This document shows positions 7,385 through 14,463 of a stretch of DNA of 15,591 nt, piece after piece; positions within the stretch are counted from its first letter, which is position 1, and each line of letters opens with the position of its first letter. The notes under the pieces were generated by a model, which did no database searches, was not told where the DNA came from, and worked only from the letters and a program-made list of their open reading frames with translations. Position numbers and translations under genes: made by a program. The stretch comes from Clostridiales bacterium (GTDB lineage Bacteria > Bacillota > Clostridia > Oscillospirales > CAG-272). The stretch is taken from NCBI GenBank assembly GCA_003522145.1, contig DPGD01000030.1, forward strand, positions 1-15,591. The letters run 5' to 3'.

Positions 7385-8401
7385 ATGAAAAACATCAAAA
7401 AAATAATTTCCGCCCTTCTGGCGCTTTTCCTCATGTCCGCTCCTGTCCTTCTGACCGGCTGCGGCAGACAAACCGCCGGGGACGAAGGGAGATGGAGCAT
7501 CGTGACGACTATTTTTCCCGAATACGACTGGGTAAAAAACCTGCTTGGCGAAAAAGCCGACCGGGCAACTCTGACCATGCTTTTAGACAGCGGCGTGGAC
7601 CTGCACAGCTACCAGCCGACCGTGGAGGATTTGGTGAAAATCGCAAATTGTGACCTGTTCCTCTATGTGGGCGGAGAATCCGACGGTTGGGTGGAGGACG
7701 CCCTGAAAAACACCGCAGACCGGAACAAGGACAGGAAGGTGCTCAATCTTCTGGAGATTCTGGGAGATCAGGTGAAGAACGAAGAGCCGATTGAAGGCGC
7801 AGAGGAGGAAGGCGATCCGGCATCTTCCGGAAACGAAGAGGATCACGGGCACGAGCATGAGGATGAAAAAGACGAACATGTCTGGCTTTCCCTGCGAAAC
7901 GCCCGGATTTGCTGTGAAGCAATTGCCGAACAGCTTTCTGCCATGGACTCCGAAAACCAAAAGGTCTATGCCGAAAATCTGCGTACCTACACGGAAAAGC
8001 TGTCGGCCTTAGACCGAAAATACAGCGAAGCGGTCCGCACCGGGTCCCGCAAGACCCTTTTGTTCGGCGACCGTTTCCCCTTCCGCTACCTTACGGAGGA
8101 TTACGGACTGGAGTATTATGCGGCTTTTTCCGGGTGCTCCGCCGAAACCGAGGCGAGCTTTGCCACCGTCACCTTCCTTGCCGGTAAGGTGGACGAGCTG
8201 AATCTGCCCTGTGTGCTGACCATTCAGGGCTCCACCCACAAGATCGCCCAAACCGTCGTCAACAACACAACAACAAAAGACCAGAAAATCCTTTTAATGG
8301 ATTCCATGCAGAGCACCACCTGGGAAGATGTGAAAAACGGTGCGTCCTATCTTTCGATTATGGAAAAAAATCTGGAAGCGCTGAAAACAGCACTTCAATA
8401 A
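7385..8401 (+). CDS. znuA: Metal ABC transporter substrate-binding lipoprotein, probably zinc (ZnuA/AdcA type)
   Basis: The 338-residue protein captures divalent metal outside the membrane and delivers it to the permease. Residues 1-25 are a signal peptide with lipobox LTGC, lipidated at Cys26. Family segments include IVTTIFPEYDWVKNLLG (39-55), DLHSYQPT with ligand His74, an acidic His-rich loop (about 133-164, with HGHEH), and EHVWLSLRNA with His165. Such His-rich loops are typical of zinc rather than manganese binders. At the usual third-histidine position the sequence reads FGDRFPFRYL (Asp229), and His285 in QGSTHKIA may compensate. Asp306 fits the usual C-terminal acidic ligand. GGAGG is six bases before this ATG; an ATG three bases earlier is also possible. 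The ATPase gene follows after 12 bases. Confidence 0.93.
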   Translation: MKNIKKIISALLALFLMSAPVLLTGCGRQTAGDEGRWSIVTTIFPEYDWVKNLLGEKADRATLTMLLDSGVDLHSYQPTVEDLVKIANCDLFLYVGGESDGWVEDALKNTADRNKDRKVLNLLEILGDQVKNEEPIEGAEEEGDPASSGNEEDHGHEHEDEKDEHVWLSLRNARICCEAIAEQLSAMDSENQKVYAENLRTYTEKLSALDRKYSEAVRTGSRKTLLFGDRFPFRYLTEDYGLEYYAAFSGCSAETEASFATVTFLAGKVDELNLPCVLTIQGSTHKIAQTVVNNTTTKDQKILLMDSMQSTTWEDVKNGASYLSIMEKNLEALKTALQ

Positions 8402-8413
8402 GGAGTAAAAGCC

Positions 8414-9127
8414 ATGTCTCTTCTTGCCTGCCGGAACCTCTCTGTCGGATATGACGGAAAGGCGGTTCTTGAAAATCTGAATTTCTCGGTGGAATCCGGA
8501 GAATACCTCTGCGTGGTCGGGGAAAACGGTTCCGGAAAAAGCACCCTGATGAAGACCCTTCTCGGTCTGCAACAGCCTCTTTCCGGCCAGATTCTCCGAG
8601 GCGACGGACTGCAAAAAAACGAGATCGGGTATCTTCCCCAGCAAACGGTGGTGCAGAAGGATTTCCCCGCTTCCGTGCGGGAGATCGTTCTCTCCGGCTG
8701 CCAGGGGCGGTGCGGTTGGCGGCCCTTTTATAACCGTGCGGAAAAGGCCTTCACCGAAGAAATCCTGAAAAAGCTCCGGATCGATGACCTTGCCTCCCGG
8801 TGCTACAGAGAGCTTTCCGGCGGACAGCAACAGCGGGTGCTCTTGGCCCGGGCTCTCTGCGCCACAAGAAAGCTCCTGCTTTTAGACGAACCGGTAACCG
8901 GACTGGATCCCAAGGCCACGGCCGAGCTGTACGCCCTGATTGAAAGGCTCAACCGGGAGGACAAAATCACCGTCCTCATGATCTCCCACGATATTGAAGC
9001 GGCCCTCCGGTATGCCGATCACATTCTGCACATCGGCCAACAGGTGTTTTACGGAACCAAGGAGGACTACCTGAAAAGTGCCGCAGGGCGTCTGTTTGTC
9101 TCTATGGAAGGAGGAACAGCAGAATGA
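8414..9127 (+). CDS. znuC: Metal ABC transporter ATP-binding protein (ZnuC/AdcC type)
   Basis: The 237-residue cytoplasmic ATPase powers import through the adjacent permease. All ABC motifs are present and intact: Walker A GENGSGKST (36-44), Q-loop YLPQQ with Gln76, signature LSGGQ (134-138), Walker B LLLLDEP with Asp158 and Glu159, the D-loop (GLD at 163-165) and switch His192. The family also shows the FPASVREIVLSG segment typical of zinc/manganese importers. The ribosome site AAGGAG overlaps the stop codon of the preceding binding-protein gene, and its own stop overlaps the permease start as ATGA. This places it firmly in the same operon and complex. Confidence 0.96.
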   Translation: MSLLACRNLSVGYDGKAVLENLNFSVESGEYLCVVGENGSGKSTLMKTLLGLQQPLSGQILRGDGLQKNEIGYLPQQTVVQKDFPASVREIVLSGCQGRCGWRPFYNRAEKAFTEEILKKLRIDDLASRCYRELSGGQQQRVLLARALCATRKLLLLDEPVTGLDPKATAELYALIERLNREDKITVLMISHDIEAALRYADHILHIGQQVFYGTKEDYLKSAAGRLFVSMEGGTAE

Positions 9128-9978
9128 GTGCACTGATTGAAAAGCTGTCTCTGTACTTCCAATACCCGTTTGTCCGCTATGCCCTGATTGTGGGCGTTCT
9201 GATCGCACTTTGCTCCTCTCTTTTGGGGGTCACGCTGGTGCTCAAGCGTTTTTCCTTCATCGGCGACGGGCTTTCCCATGTGGCCTTCGGTGCCATGGCC
9301 ATTGCCGCCATTCTGAAAATCACCAATGAAATGCCTGTGGTGATGGTCATCACCGTATTGTGCGCCATCCTCCTGCTCCGCACAGGGCAGAATACCAAAA
9401 TCAAGGGCGATGCGGCCGTGGCCATGATCTCCGTGGGAGCTCTGGCCGTTGGCTATCTTTTGATGAACCTGTTCGCCACTTCCTCCAACCTTTCGGGGGA
9501 TGTTTGCAGCTCCCTCTTCGGTTCCACCTCCATTCTGACCCTTTCCAAAACCGAAGTGTGGCTTTGTGTGCTCTTCTCTCTGCTGGTTCTTGCGGTCTTC
9601 CTGCTGTTTTACAATAAAATCTTTGCCGTCACCTTTGACGAGAACTTCGCAAGAGCCACCGGCACAAGGGCAGGACTCTACAATCTTCTGATTTCGGTCG
9701 TGGTGGCCATCATCATCGTGCTCGCCATGAATCTGGTTGGTTCCCTGCTGATTTCGGCCCTTGTCATCTTCCCGGCGCTCTCCGCCATGCGGATCTTCAA
9801 AACCTTTAAAAGCGTCACCGTGTGTGCCGCAGTCCTTTCGGTGGTCTGCTCGGCCGTCGGAATTCTTGTCTCCATTCTTGCGGGGACCCCGGTGGGCTCC
9901 ACCATCGTGGTGGTTCAGATCGGCATCTTTGCTCTGTCCTTCGGAATCGGAAAAATTGCAGGAGGTATCAAACGATGA
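9124..9978 (+). CDS. znuB: Metal ABC transporter permease (ZnuB/AdcB type, ABC-3 family)
   Basis: The 284-residue integral membrane protein forms the translocation path for the metal. It is hydrophobic throughout, with about eight membrane helices. It carries the ABC-3 family hallmark FSFIGDGLSHVAFGAMA after the second helix, and the late segment AMNLVGSLLISALVIFPA that forms the coupling region. The start codon overlaps the znuC stop (ATGA), with GGAGG nine to ten bases upstream, and its stop overlaps the start of the downstream lipoprotein gene in the same way. Length and composition match the family with no break. Confidence 0.96.
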   Translation: MSALIEKLSLYFQYPFVRYALIVGVLIALCSSLLGVTLVLKRFSFIGDGLSHVAFGAMAIAAILKITNEMPVVMVITVLCAILLLRTGQNTKIKGDAAVAMISVGALAVGYLLMNLFATSSNLSGDVCSSLFGSTSILTLSKTEVWLCVLFSLLVLAVFLLFYNKIFAVTFDENFARATGTRAGLYNLLISVVVAIIIVLAMNLVGSLLISALVIFPALSAMRIFKTFKSVTVCAAVLSVVCSAVGILVSILAGTPVGSTIVVVQIGIFALSFGIGKIAGGIKR

Positions 9979-10397
9979 AAAAAGTGTTTTCCTTCGTTCT
10001 GGTTTGTCTTGTTGTCTGCCTGTTTGCGGCATGCGGCAGCGAAGGGCAAACCCAAGACATTGATGTGGATCTGACCAAGCTCAGCAGTACAATGGTCTAT
10101 TCGGAAGTGTACAATATGCTGACTTCGCCCGATCCGTATCTGGGCAAGACCGTGCGCATGAAGGGACAATTCGCCACCTATGAGGACCCGCAAAGCGGTA
10201 TTGTGTACTTCGCCTGCGTCATCGATGATGCCACCGCCTGCTGTTCCCAGGGACTGGAATTTGTGCTGGAAGGCACCTACACCTATCCCGATGACTATCC
10301 GTCTTTAGGAACGGAAATCTCCGTAACGGGCGAATTCCGGACCTATACGGAGGGCAACAATCTTTACTGTCACCTGATCCACGCTACCATGGAATAG
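9975..10397 (+). CDS. Small lipoprotein with Cys-Cys motif, translationally coupled to the metal permease
   Basis: The 140-residue product has a short signal peptide with lipobox FAAC, lipidated at Cys20. Its body resembles an OB-fold: YLGKTVRMKGQFATYED (55-71), then CVIDDATACCSQGLEF (81-96) with adjacent Cys89 and Cys90, then a GTEISVTGEFRTY strand pair and a C-terminal YCHLIHATME tail. The Lys-Gly strand followed by a Cys-Cys-containing segment recalls the C-terminal domain of YcgQ/DUF1980 (TIGR03943) proteins, which are linked to zinc GTPases; this is similarity by eye only. The ATG overlaps the permease stop (ATGA), with AGGAGG nine bases upstream. The coupling suggests it serves the transporter, perhaps as an external metal or redox partner. 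Confidence 0.85.
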   Translation: MKKVFSFVLVCLVVCLFAACGSEGQTQDIDVDLTKLSSTMVYSEVYNMLTSPDPYLGKTVRMKGQFATYEDPQSGIVYFACVIDDATACCSQGLEFVLEGTYTYPDDYPSLGTEISVTGEFRTYTEGNNLYCHLIHATME

Positions 10398-10447
10398 CTT
10401 TCGGCCATGCCGTTTTCCCTGCCTTGCAAGGGCATAAAAAAACAAAT

Positions 10448-10486
10448 GGAGGGGTAAAAAGCTCTGACAGAGCTTTTCTCACCTCC
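10448..10486 (-). terminator. Long hairpin with minus-strand T-run
   Basis: Arms 10448-10465 and 10469-10486 pair at 15 of 18 positions around a three-base loop, with core AAAAGCTCT/AGAGCTTTT. On the minus strand the stem is followed by ATTTGTTTTTTT, so it could terminate minus-strand transcripts that pass the nearer terminator at 10552-10579, or end a small transcript. On the plus strand it has no T-run beyond the stem. Confidence 0.5.
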
Positions 10487-10551
10487 GAGGACTTTCCGCA
10501 AAACACACCTGGATTTCGATAAAATCAAGAGCAAAACCGACCTACATCGCA

Positions 10552-10579
10552 TAAAAAATGCCGGGATCCAGACCGGCAT
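10552..10579 (-). terminator. Intrinsic terminator for the esterase gene
   Basis: On the minus strand ATGCCGG and CCGGCAT (10573-10579 and 10558-10564) form a seven-base-pair stem with an eight-base loop, followed directly by TTTTTTAT. It lies about 90 bases past the esterase stop codon and has the right polarity to end that transcript. Confidence 0.75.
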
Positions 10580-10585
10580 CTTTGA

Positions 10586-10620
10586 GGGGCTGTAAAAAGC
10601 GAATTTTTACAGCCCCTTTT
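10586..10620 (+). terminator. Strong intrinsic terminator for the metal operon
   Basis: GGGGCTGTAAAAA (10586-10598) pairs perfectly with TTTTTACAGCCCC (10604-10616) across a five-base loop, followed by TTTTGTTT. The thirteen-base-pair stem and T-run lie downstream of the lipoprotein gene on the plus strand. It lies beyond the esterase's own terminator, so the two convergent transcripts overlap by a few tens of bases. Confidence 0.88.
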
Positions 10621-10666
10621 GTTTGGTATGTTCTGCTCCGAATGCTTCTCCGGCTCCTCGTCCCGA

Positions 10667-11938
10667 TTATTTTCTTTTCCTCTTCAAAACTATAAACGCC
10701 GCAATGCCCGCCAGCACGGCAACTGCCGCAACGACAAAGACGATAAGCACCACAGGAGCTCCGCTCTCCTCATCCGCTGTCGTTTTGCCGGAGGTAGACG
10801 ACGGAGGGTCGGCGGGAGTAGCCGGGGGTGTTTCCTCGGTGGGCTCTGTTGTGGAGAAGACACTCTTTTCCGTATATTCTGCCTGGATCTGAACATCCGT
10901 CTTTATGCCGTCAACCGTATACTTCCCGTTTTCTCCTGCCTCGATGACGATCCCGTCAACCCTTACGCCTGCAATCTCGTAGCCATCCTTGGCGGTTACC
11001 GTAAATTCAAGCTTTCCGCCGCTTTCCACCTTTTCGGGGGCTTCAACCGTTCCCTTTGCGGCATCGTTTTCCACGCTTACATTATAGGTCTTCGGTTCTG
11101 TATGCTGGGCAAAGAGCCAATCGGTCAGTCCGCTCGTCCCGTATGCCCGATCCCATATAATATGACCGCCGGTTGCATATTCGGTATACAGAAAGTCTCC
11201 GTAATCCTTGAGAATCTCATTGGCCTTTACGGTTCCTTTATTGCTTACGATCGTATCGTCGGCGGCGTGAAAGGTGCGTATGGGCATGCCCTTCAGCCCT
11301 TCCATATAGGATTCATCGATTCCGCCGCAAACGGGAATCGCCGCCGCAAATTTGTCGGGATTTCTGGAGATGATGTCCCATGTTCCGTAGCCGCCCATGG
11401 ATATGCCCGAAACATAGAGAGAGGTTTCATCTACGGAATACTCTTCAATTACCTTGTCTAAAAGCTCTTCGGCCGCGGTCATGTAAGGGCTCTTTTTGAA
11501 GGTTGTATGATCGTAAGTGCCCGGCCCCCAATCGCTGTTGACCCACTTCCCCCCGTTTGCCGTGCTTCCGCACTGGGGAGCAAGGATGATACAGGGGCGC
11601 TGACTGCGCTCGTCGGGCAGCAACAGCCTTTGCAGAATAGAGCCGCCTCTGAAAATATGCTCGTTATCCGAGCCTGCTTCTCCCGCACCGTGAAAGAAGA
11701 GAACAAGAGGATAGCTCTTTTCGGGATCGTAATCCTCCGGAACATAAAGCCTGTAGGGAAGATAGGTTCCGTCCTTGGCTTTGTAGGTATCGGTCACACT
11801 GTTCTGGCTTTTATTGAAAAAAGTCTTGACCAGACTATAGCTGAGCACTCCCGCAGCATTGGACGCAATGGGCGTGAGCACAAACAGCATGGTACCAAAC
11901 AAAAGCACGGCCAGAACAAACGCTGAAATTCTCTTCAT
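10667..11938 (-). CDS. Secreted, membrane-anchored alpha/beta-hydrolase (esterase-like)
   Basis: The 423-residue protein has an N-terminal signal peptide (about 1-29), an alpha/beta-hydrolase domain (about 45-280), a small beta-rich domain (about 283-355) resembling InlB-type bacterial repeats, a Pro/Thr/Ser-rich linker (about 358-392) and a C-terminal helix (394-418) ending in KRKRK. The catalytic triad candidates are Ser180 in GISMGGYG, Asp228 in HAADD and His259 in GGHIIW, with the oxyanion region at FFHGAGEAGS. The layout resembles PHB-depolymerase/feruloyl-esterase-like hydrolases, but the substrate is not readable. The C-terminal helix with its basic tail would hold the enzyme on the outer face of the membrane. 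It has its own promoter and terminator. Confidence 0.9.
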   Translation of the reverse strand: MKRISAFVLAVLLFGTMLFVLTPIASNAAGVLSYSLVKTFFNKSQNSVTDTYKAKDGTYLPYRLYVPEDYDPEKSYPLVLFFHGAGEAGSDNEHIFRGGSILQRLLLPDERSQRPCIILAPQCGSTANGGKWVNSDWGPGTYDHTTFKKSPYMTAAEELLDKVIEEYSVDETSLYVSGISMGGYGTWDIISRNPDKFAAAIPVCGGIDESYMEGLKGMPIRTFHAADDTIVSNKGTVKANEILKDYGDFLYTEYATGGHIIWDRAYGTSGLTDWLFAQHTEPKTYNVSVENDAAKGTVEAPEKVESGGKLEFTVTAKDGYEIAGVRVDGIVIEAGENGKYTVDGIKTDVQIQAEYTEKSVFSTTEPTEETPPATPADPPSSTSGKTTADEESGAPVVLIVFVVAAVAVLAGIAAFIVLKRKRK

Positions 11939-11972
11939 GGCAATAACACCTTTTTATGTATTTTGTGAATGA

Positions 11973-12001
11973 AGTATATCATCCTTCCCCCGCTTTGTCA
12001 A
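11973..12001 (-). promoter_or_regulatory. Sigma-A promoter for the esterase gene
   Basis: On the minus strand TTGACA (11996-12001) and TATACT (11973-11978) are separated by 17 bases, a near-consensus housekeeping promoter. Transcription would start near 11966, about 28 bases before the esterase ATG, and the leader contains the ribosome site AAAGGTG. Confidence 0.85.
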
Positions 12002-12060
12002 GATATTTTGAATGGGCAACCCGGCCATACCGAGGCAACCCATAAAAATTGCAGGTATGG

Positions 12061-12102
12061 AAAAAAAGCGCAGGAGCATTCCCGAAGAACCCTGCCCCTG
12101 CT
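12061..12102 (-). terminator. Intrinsic terminator for the 76-residue protein gene
   Basis: On the minus strand GCAGGGGCA (about 12094-12102) pairs with TGCTCCTGC (about 12070-12078), with an additional short TTC/GAA inner pairing around a TTCG-type turn. It is followed after GC by TTTTTTT (12061-12067). It lies just past the stop codon of the 76-residue gene and just before the esterase promoter. Confidence 0.7.
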
Positions 12103-12119
12103 GTTTTCTCTCTGCCGTT

Positions 12120-12350
12120 TCAGTGCTTGGCAAGCCACTCTTCGGCCTTATCCTTGGACAACCGCTTGATGTCCTCCTTGGGATAGGGAGAGTTCTCTCC
12201 GCCGTTTACATAGAGAAAATATGTGCCGGCAGAGGTCTGATACAGACTCTCTTCATAACCCTCCGGCTCACCGAAAACTCCTTCCGTGTGCTTCTTCAGA
12301 AGCTCAGCGTTTTCGGTATCGTACTCCTTCTTGCAAATAATTTTTTTCAT
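12120..12350 (-). CDS. Small hypothetical protein, 76 residues
   Basis: This protein reads MKKIICKKEYDTENAELLKK, then a charged middle with SLYQTSAGTYFLYVNGGENS (residues 35-54), and ends LSKDKAEEWLAKH. The pattern resembles a family of small uncharacterised Firmicutes proteins with a MKK-x-I-x-G/K-x-x-YDT-x-TA start and an LY-x-x-x-x-GE-FFLY hairpin. I recognise the shape but know no established function. It has no signal peptide or membrane helix, so it is probably cytoplasmic. The start has AAAGGAG nine bases upstream. It stands alone between two terminators, with a promoter-like repeat 50 bases upstream. Confidence 0.85.
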   Translation of the reverse strand: MKKIICKKEYDTENAELLKKHTEGVFGEPEGYEESLYQTSAGTYFLYVNGGENSPYPKEDIKRLSKDKAEEWLAKH

Positions 12351-12399
12351 TGATCCTATCTCCTTTCATTAAGTAACTCTTTAAGCAACAGGTTCTTTC

Positions 12400-12416
12400 C
12401 CTGTCTTATACCGGAT
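12400..12416 (-). promoter_or_regulatory. 17-base repeat copy B, candidate -10 region for the 76-residue gene
   Basis: This is the second exact copy of CCTGTCTTATACCGGAT, reading ATCCGGTATAAGACAGG on the minus strand, 50 bases upstream of the 76-residue gene. TATAAG (12405-12410) could be the -10 box. At the -35 position lies GGAAAA, comparable to CGAAAA at copy A and unlike TTGACA. Confidence 0.45.
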
Positions 12417-12467
12417 TTTCTCTTGGCTTTTCCGGACGGGACTTCTCTTGCGGAAGCACCGTTTTCT

Positions 12468-12500
12468 AAAAAAGCTCTTTCCGACAATGCCCCGGAAGAG
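12468..12500 (-). terminator. Intrinsic terminator for the nucleotidyltransferase gene
   Basis: On the minus strand CTCTTCCG (12493-12500) pairs with CGGAAAGAG (12475-12483, one bulged A), followed by CTTTTTT. It sits about 20 bases past the stop codon of the nucleotidyltransferase gene and isolates the downstream 76-residue gene. Confidence 0.7.
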
Positions 12501-12522
12501 TCGCCCCGAAAGCTCTTCGACT

Positions 12523-13458
12523 TCAGCCTTCACCCCACAGCCGGGCGGGATACAGCCCTTTCTCGGTCATTCTGAAAAATTCCTCCCGTGCAGGAAGCAG
12601 GTCCTCCTGATAAGTAATGCCGATCCACTGCTCGGCAGTGGGAAGAACCTGTACCTGAACCCTTTCTTCCTTCAAAAGCTTCTCAACAAAAACGGGCAAA
12701 AGAAATTCCTTGGTTAAGGGGTCGCCGTCCTGTTTTTCCAGAAAATCCGCAAAGCCCCGCTCCAGTTCTGCCACAAACTCCGGGTAAGCCGCCCACATAT
12801 TCATGGAAACCAGACTTTCCGGCGTTGCCCGTCTTTCGGCTCCGTACATCTCACGGTATACCCTTCCGTTTTCAAGATATATTCCCTTGGTTTCCTCCAG
12901 ATCGGTAAGCATTCCGTTCCGGTCGGTGCGGCAAATGGCTCTGGTCACCGTTCCGTTGGGACTGACGGTGTTTTTCAGCACAAAACCGGCCATGGCCATG
13001 TGCAGTTTTCCCGGCCCTTTCGGAATCGTCAGGTACTCCTGCATCTTCCGGAAGACCTCTTTTCCGTAGTAATCATCGGCATTCAGTACCACAAAGGGGG
13101 TCTTGATGTATTCTTTGGCCGCCAGCACCGCCTGTCCGGTGCCAAAGGGCTTGGTGCGGCCTTCCGGCACCCTGAATCCGGCGGGAAGGTCGTCCAGCTC
13201 CTGAAACGCATAGTGTACCTCTACCTGACGAGCCGAAAGCGCTTTTTCGATCCGATTTCCGATAGTCTGCTTGAAATCCGCCTCAATTTCCCGGCGAATG
13301 ACAAAGACCACACGGCTAAAACCCGCCTGCAGCGCATCATAGATCGAATAGTCCATCAATAGGGCGCCGTCAGGGGAAACCTTGGCCAGTTGCTTGATGC
13401 CTCCCCGAAAACGACTGCCCAGTCCCGCCGCCATCAGCACTAAAGTTGCGGCACTCAT
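12523..13458 (-). CDS. Sugar-phosphate-type nucleotidyltransferase
   Basis: The 311-residue protein belongs to the GT-A-like nucleotidyltransferase fold that makes NDP-sugars or related activated compounds. The nucleotide-binding start TLVLMAAGLGSRFRGGIKQL (residues 5-24) matches the G-x-G-x-R-x(n)-K signature. KPFGTGQAVLAAKEYI (103-118) contributes the base and sugar site, and NADDYYG (126-132) holds the metal-binding Asp128. The exact sugar or alcohol phosphate cannot be told. I chose ATG 13456-13458 because the family signature begins right after it; a frame extension to 13557 has no family character. An AGAGGA site is rather far (about 11 bases). The 290-base gap to rubrerythrin holds no clear promoter or terminator, so both may share a transcript. 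Confidence 0.88.
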   Translation of the reverse strand: MSAATLVLMAAGLGSRFRGGIKQLAKVSPDGALLMDYSIYDALQAGFSRVVFVIRREIEADFKQTIGNRIEKALSARQVEVHYAFQELDDLPAGFRVPEGRTKPFGTGQAVLAAKEYIKTPFVVLNADDYYGKEVFRKMQEYLTIPKGPGKLHMAMAGFVLKNTVSPNGTVTRAICRTDRNGMLTDLEETKGIYLENGRVYREMYGAERRATPESLVSMNMWAAYPEFVAELERGFADFLEKQDGDPLTKEFLLPVFVEKLLKEERVQVQVLPTAEQWIGITYQEDLLPAREEFFRMTEKGLYPARLWGEG

Positions 13459-13748
13459 GTAAAAACTCTTCCTCTCTTCTTGTTTCCGGCGATTGCCGGC
13501 TTTCCGGAAAATCGCTTCGTTTTCTGCATTTCGGAAAATGCTCTGTTGATTGAACAATCTTCAGCGTCCCTTTGTCCACAACTTTTCGATGCCGCACCCT
13601 GCCGGCCGCCGCTCCTCAAAATCCAAAGAGGAAAGTGGAAAAAGCCTTGGCTCTGTTCACCGCTTCCCTATTTGTTTCTTTGCTGTTGTCCGGGTTCCGT
13701 CTCTTTTCGGAACTTTTGAAAGGACACCGGCACCCTTTTTGCGGAGGA

Positions 13749-14294
13749 TCAGTAATTTTCTGCATGAACCTCAAAATAGCTCTGGGGATGATTGCAGGTG
13801 GGGCAAACCTCCGGCGCTTTGGTGCCCACCACGATGTGTCCGCAGTTCCGGCATTCCCAAACCTTCACTTCGCTCTTTTCAAACACTTCCTTGCTCTCCA
13901 CATTGTGCAGAAGGACTCTGTAGCGCTCTTCATGATGCTTTTCAACAGCAGCAACCAGCCGAAAACGCTTGGCAAGCTCGGTAAAGCCCTCTTCCTCTGC
14001 GGTCTTGGCAAATTCCTCGTACATATCGGTCCATTCGTAGTTTTCTCCCTCTGCGGCAGAAAGCAGATTCTCTGCCGTATCGCCGATGCCCGAAAGCTCC
14101 TTGAACCAGAGCTTGGCGTGTTCCTTCTCGTTTTCGGCGGTTTTCAGGAAAAGCGCCGCAATCTGCTCATAGCCCTGCTTCTTGGCCACCGATGCAAAAT
14201 AGGTGTACTTGTTTCTTGCCTGGGATTCTCCGGCAAATGCCGCCTGTAAATTTTTTTCTGTCTGTGTTCCGGTATACTTGTTCTTCTTTTCCAT
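13749..14294 (-). CDS. rbr: Rubrerythrin
   Basis: Rubrerythrin is a cytoplasmic diiron protein that reduces hydrogen peroxide in anaerobes using electrons from rubredoxin or NAD(P)H systems. The 181-residue protein has the four-helix ferritin-like domain with diiron ligands in GESQARNKY (Glu23), ENEKEHA (Glu56, His59), the MYEEFAKTAEEEGF segment, and VEKHHEERY (Glu118, His121). This is followed by a C-terminal rubredoxin-like domain with Cys148, Cys151, Cys164 and Cys167. The length is close to the classic 191-residue form. AAAGGAGGG lies ten bases before the ATG, and a sigma-A promoter lies upstream. It is divergent from sigG. Oxidative stress control is likely for the family, but no PerR box was identified here. 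Confidence 0.97.
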   Translation of the reverse strand: MEKKNKYTGTQTEKNLQAAFAGESQARNKYTYFASVAKKQGYEQIAALFLKTAENEKEHAKLWFKELSGIGDTAENLLSAAEGENYEWTDMYEEFAKTAEEEGFTELAKRFRLVAAVEKHHEERYRVLLHNVESKEVFEKSEVKVWECRNCGHIVVGTKAPEVCPTCNHPQSYFEVHAENY

Positions 14295-14350
14295 ACTTTC
14301 ATTTCCCTCCTTTTGTTTTAGGCCCCGGTCTTCTCCGTTAGGTTTTTCTT

Positions 14351-14379
14351 AGTATACCATATATCAAGCAACTTTTCAA
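14351..14379 (-). promoter_or_regulatory. Sigma-A promoter for rubrerythrin
   Basis: On the minus strand TTGAAA (14374-14379) and TATACT (14351-14356) are 17 bases apart, a good housekeeping promoter. Transcription would begin near 14344, giving a leader of about 50 bases that contains the strong ribosome site. Confidence 0.8.
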
Positions 14380-14463
14380 GTATTTTTCTTTTCATCAAAA
14401 GAAACTGCGCCCCATTAAGGCTTTTCGCCCGTTTGCAGGCAGAAAACAGGCAGACCGGCACCC

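Noticed and set aside
6652..7578. 308-residue minus-strand open frame across the divergent promoter region
   Set aside because: It overlaps both promoters, the small membrane protein and the binding-protein signal sequence, and shows no family pattern.
9067..10032. 321-residue minus-strand open frame opposite the permease gene
   Set aside because: It is rich in His, Gly, Asp and Gln, typical of the complement of a membrane protein gene, and it covers three well-supported genes.
10619..11461. 280-residue plus-strand open frame opposite the esterase gene
   Set aside because: It begins in the terminator T-run of the metal operon, has no ribosome site, and the opposite strand encodes a complete secreted hydrolase.
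12018..12060. Inverted repeat CCATACC...GGTATGG near the esterase promoter
   Set aside because: The arms are seven bases with a wide loop, lie upstream of the promoter, and lack any further support as an operator.
13572..13581. DnaA-box-like TTGTCCACA between nucleotidyltransferase and rubrerythrin genes
   Set aside because: It is a single near-match (one mismatch to TTATCCACA), with no cluster, AT-rich unwinding region or dnaA/dnaN nearby.
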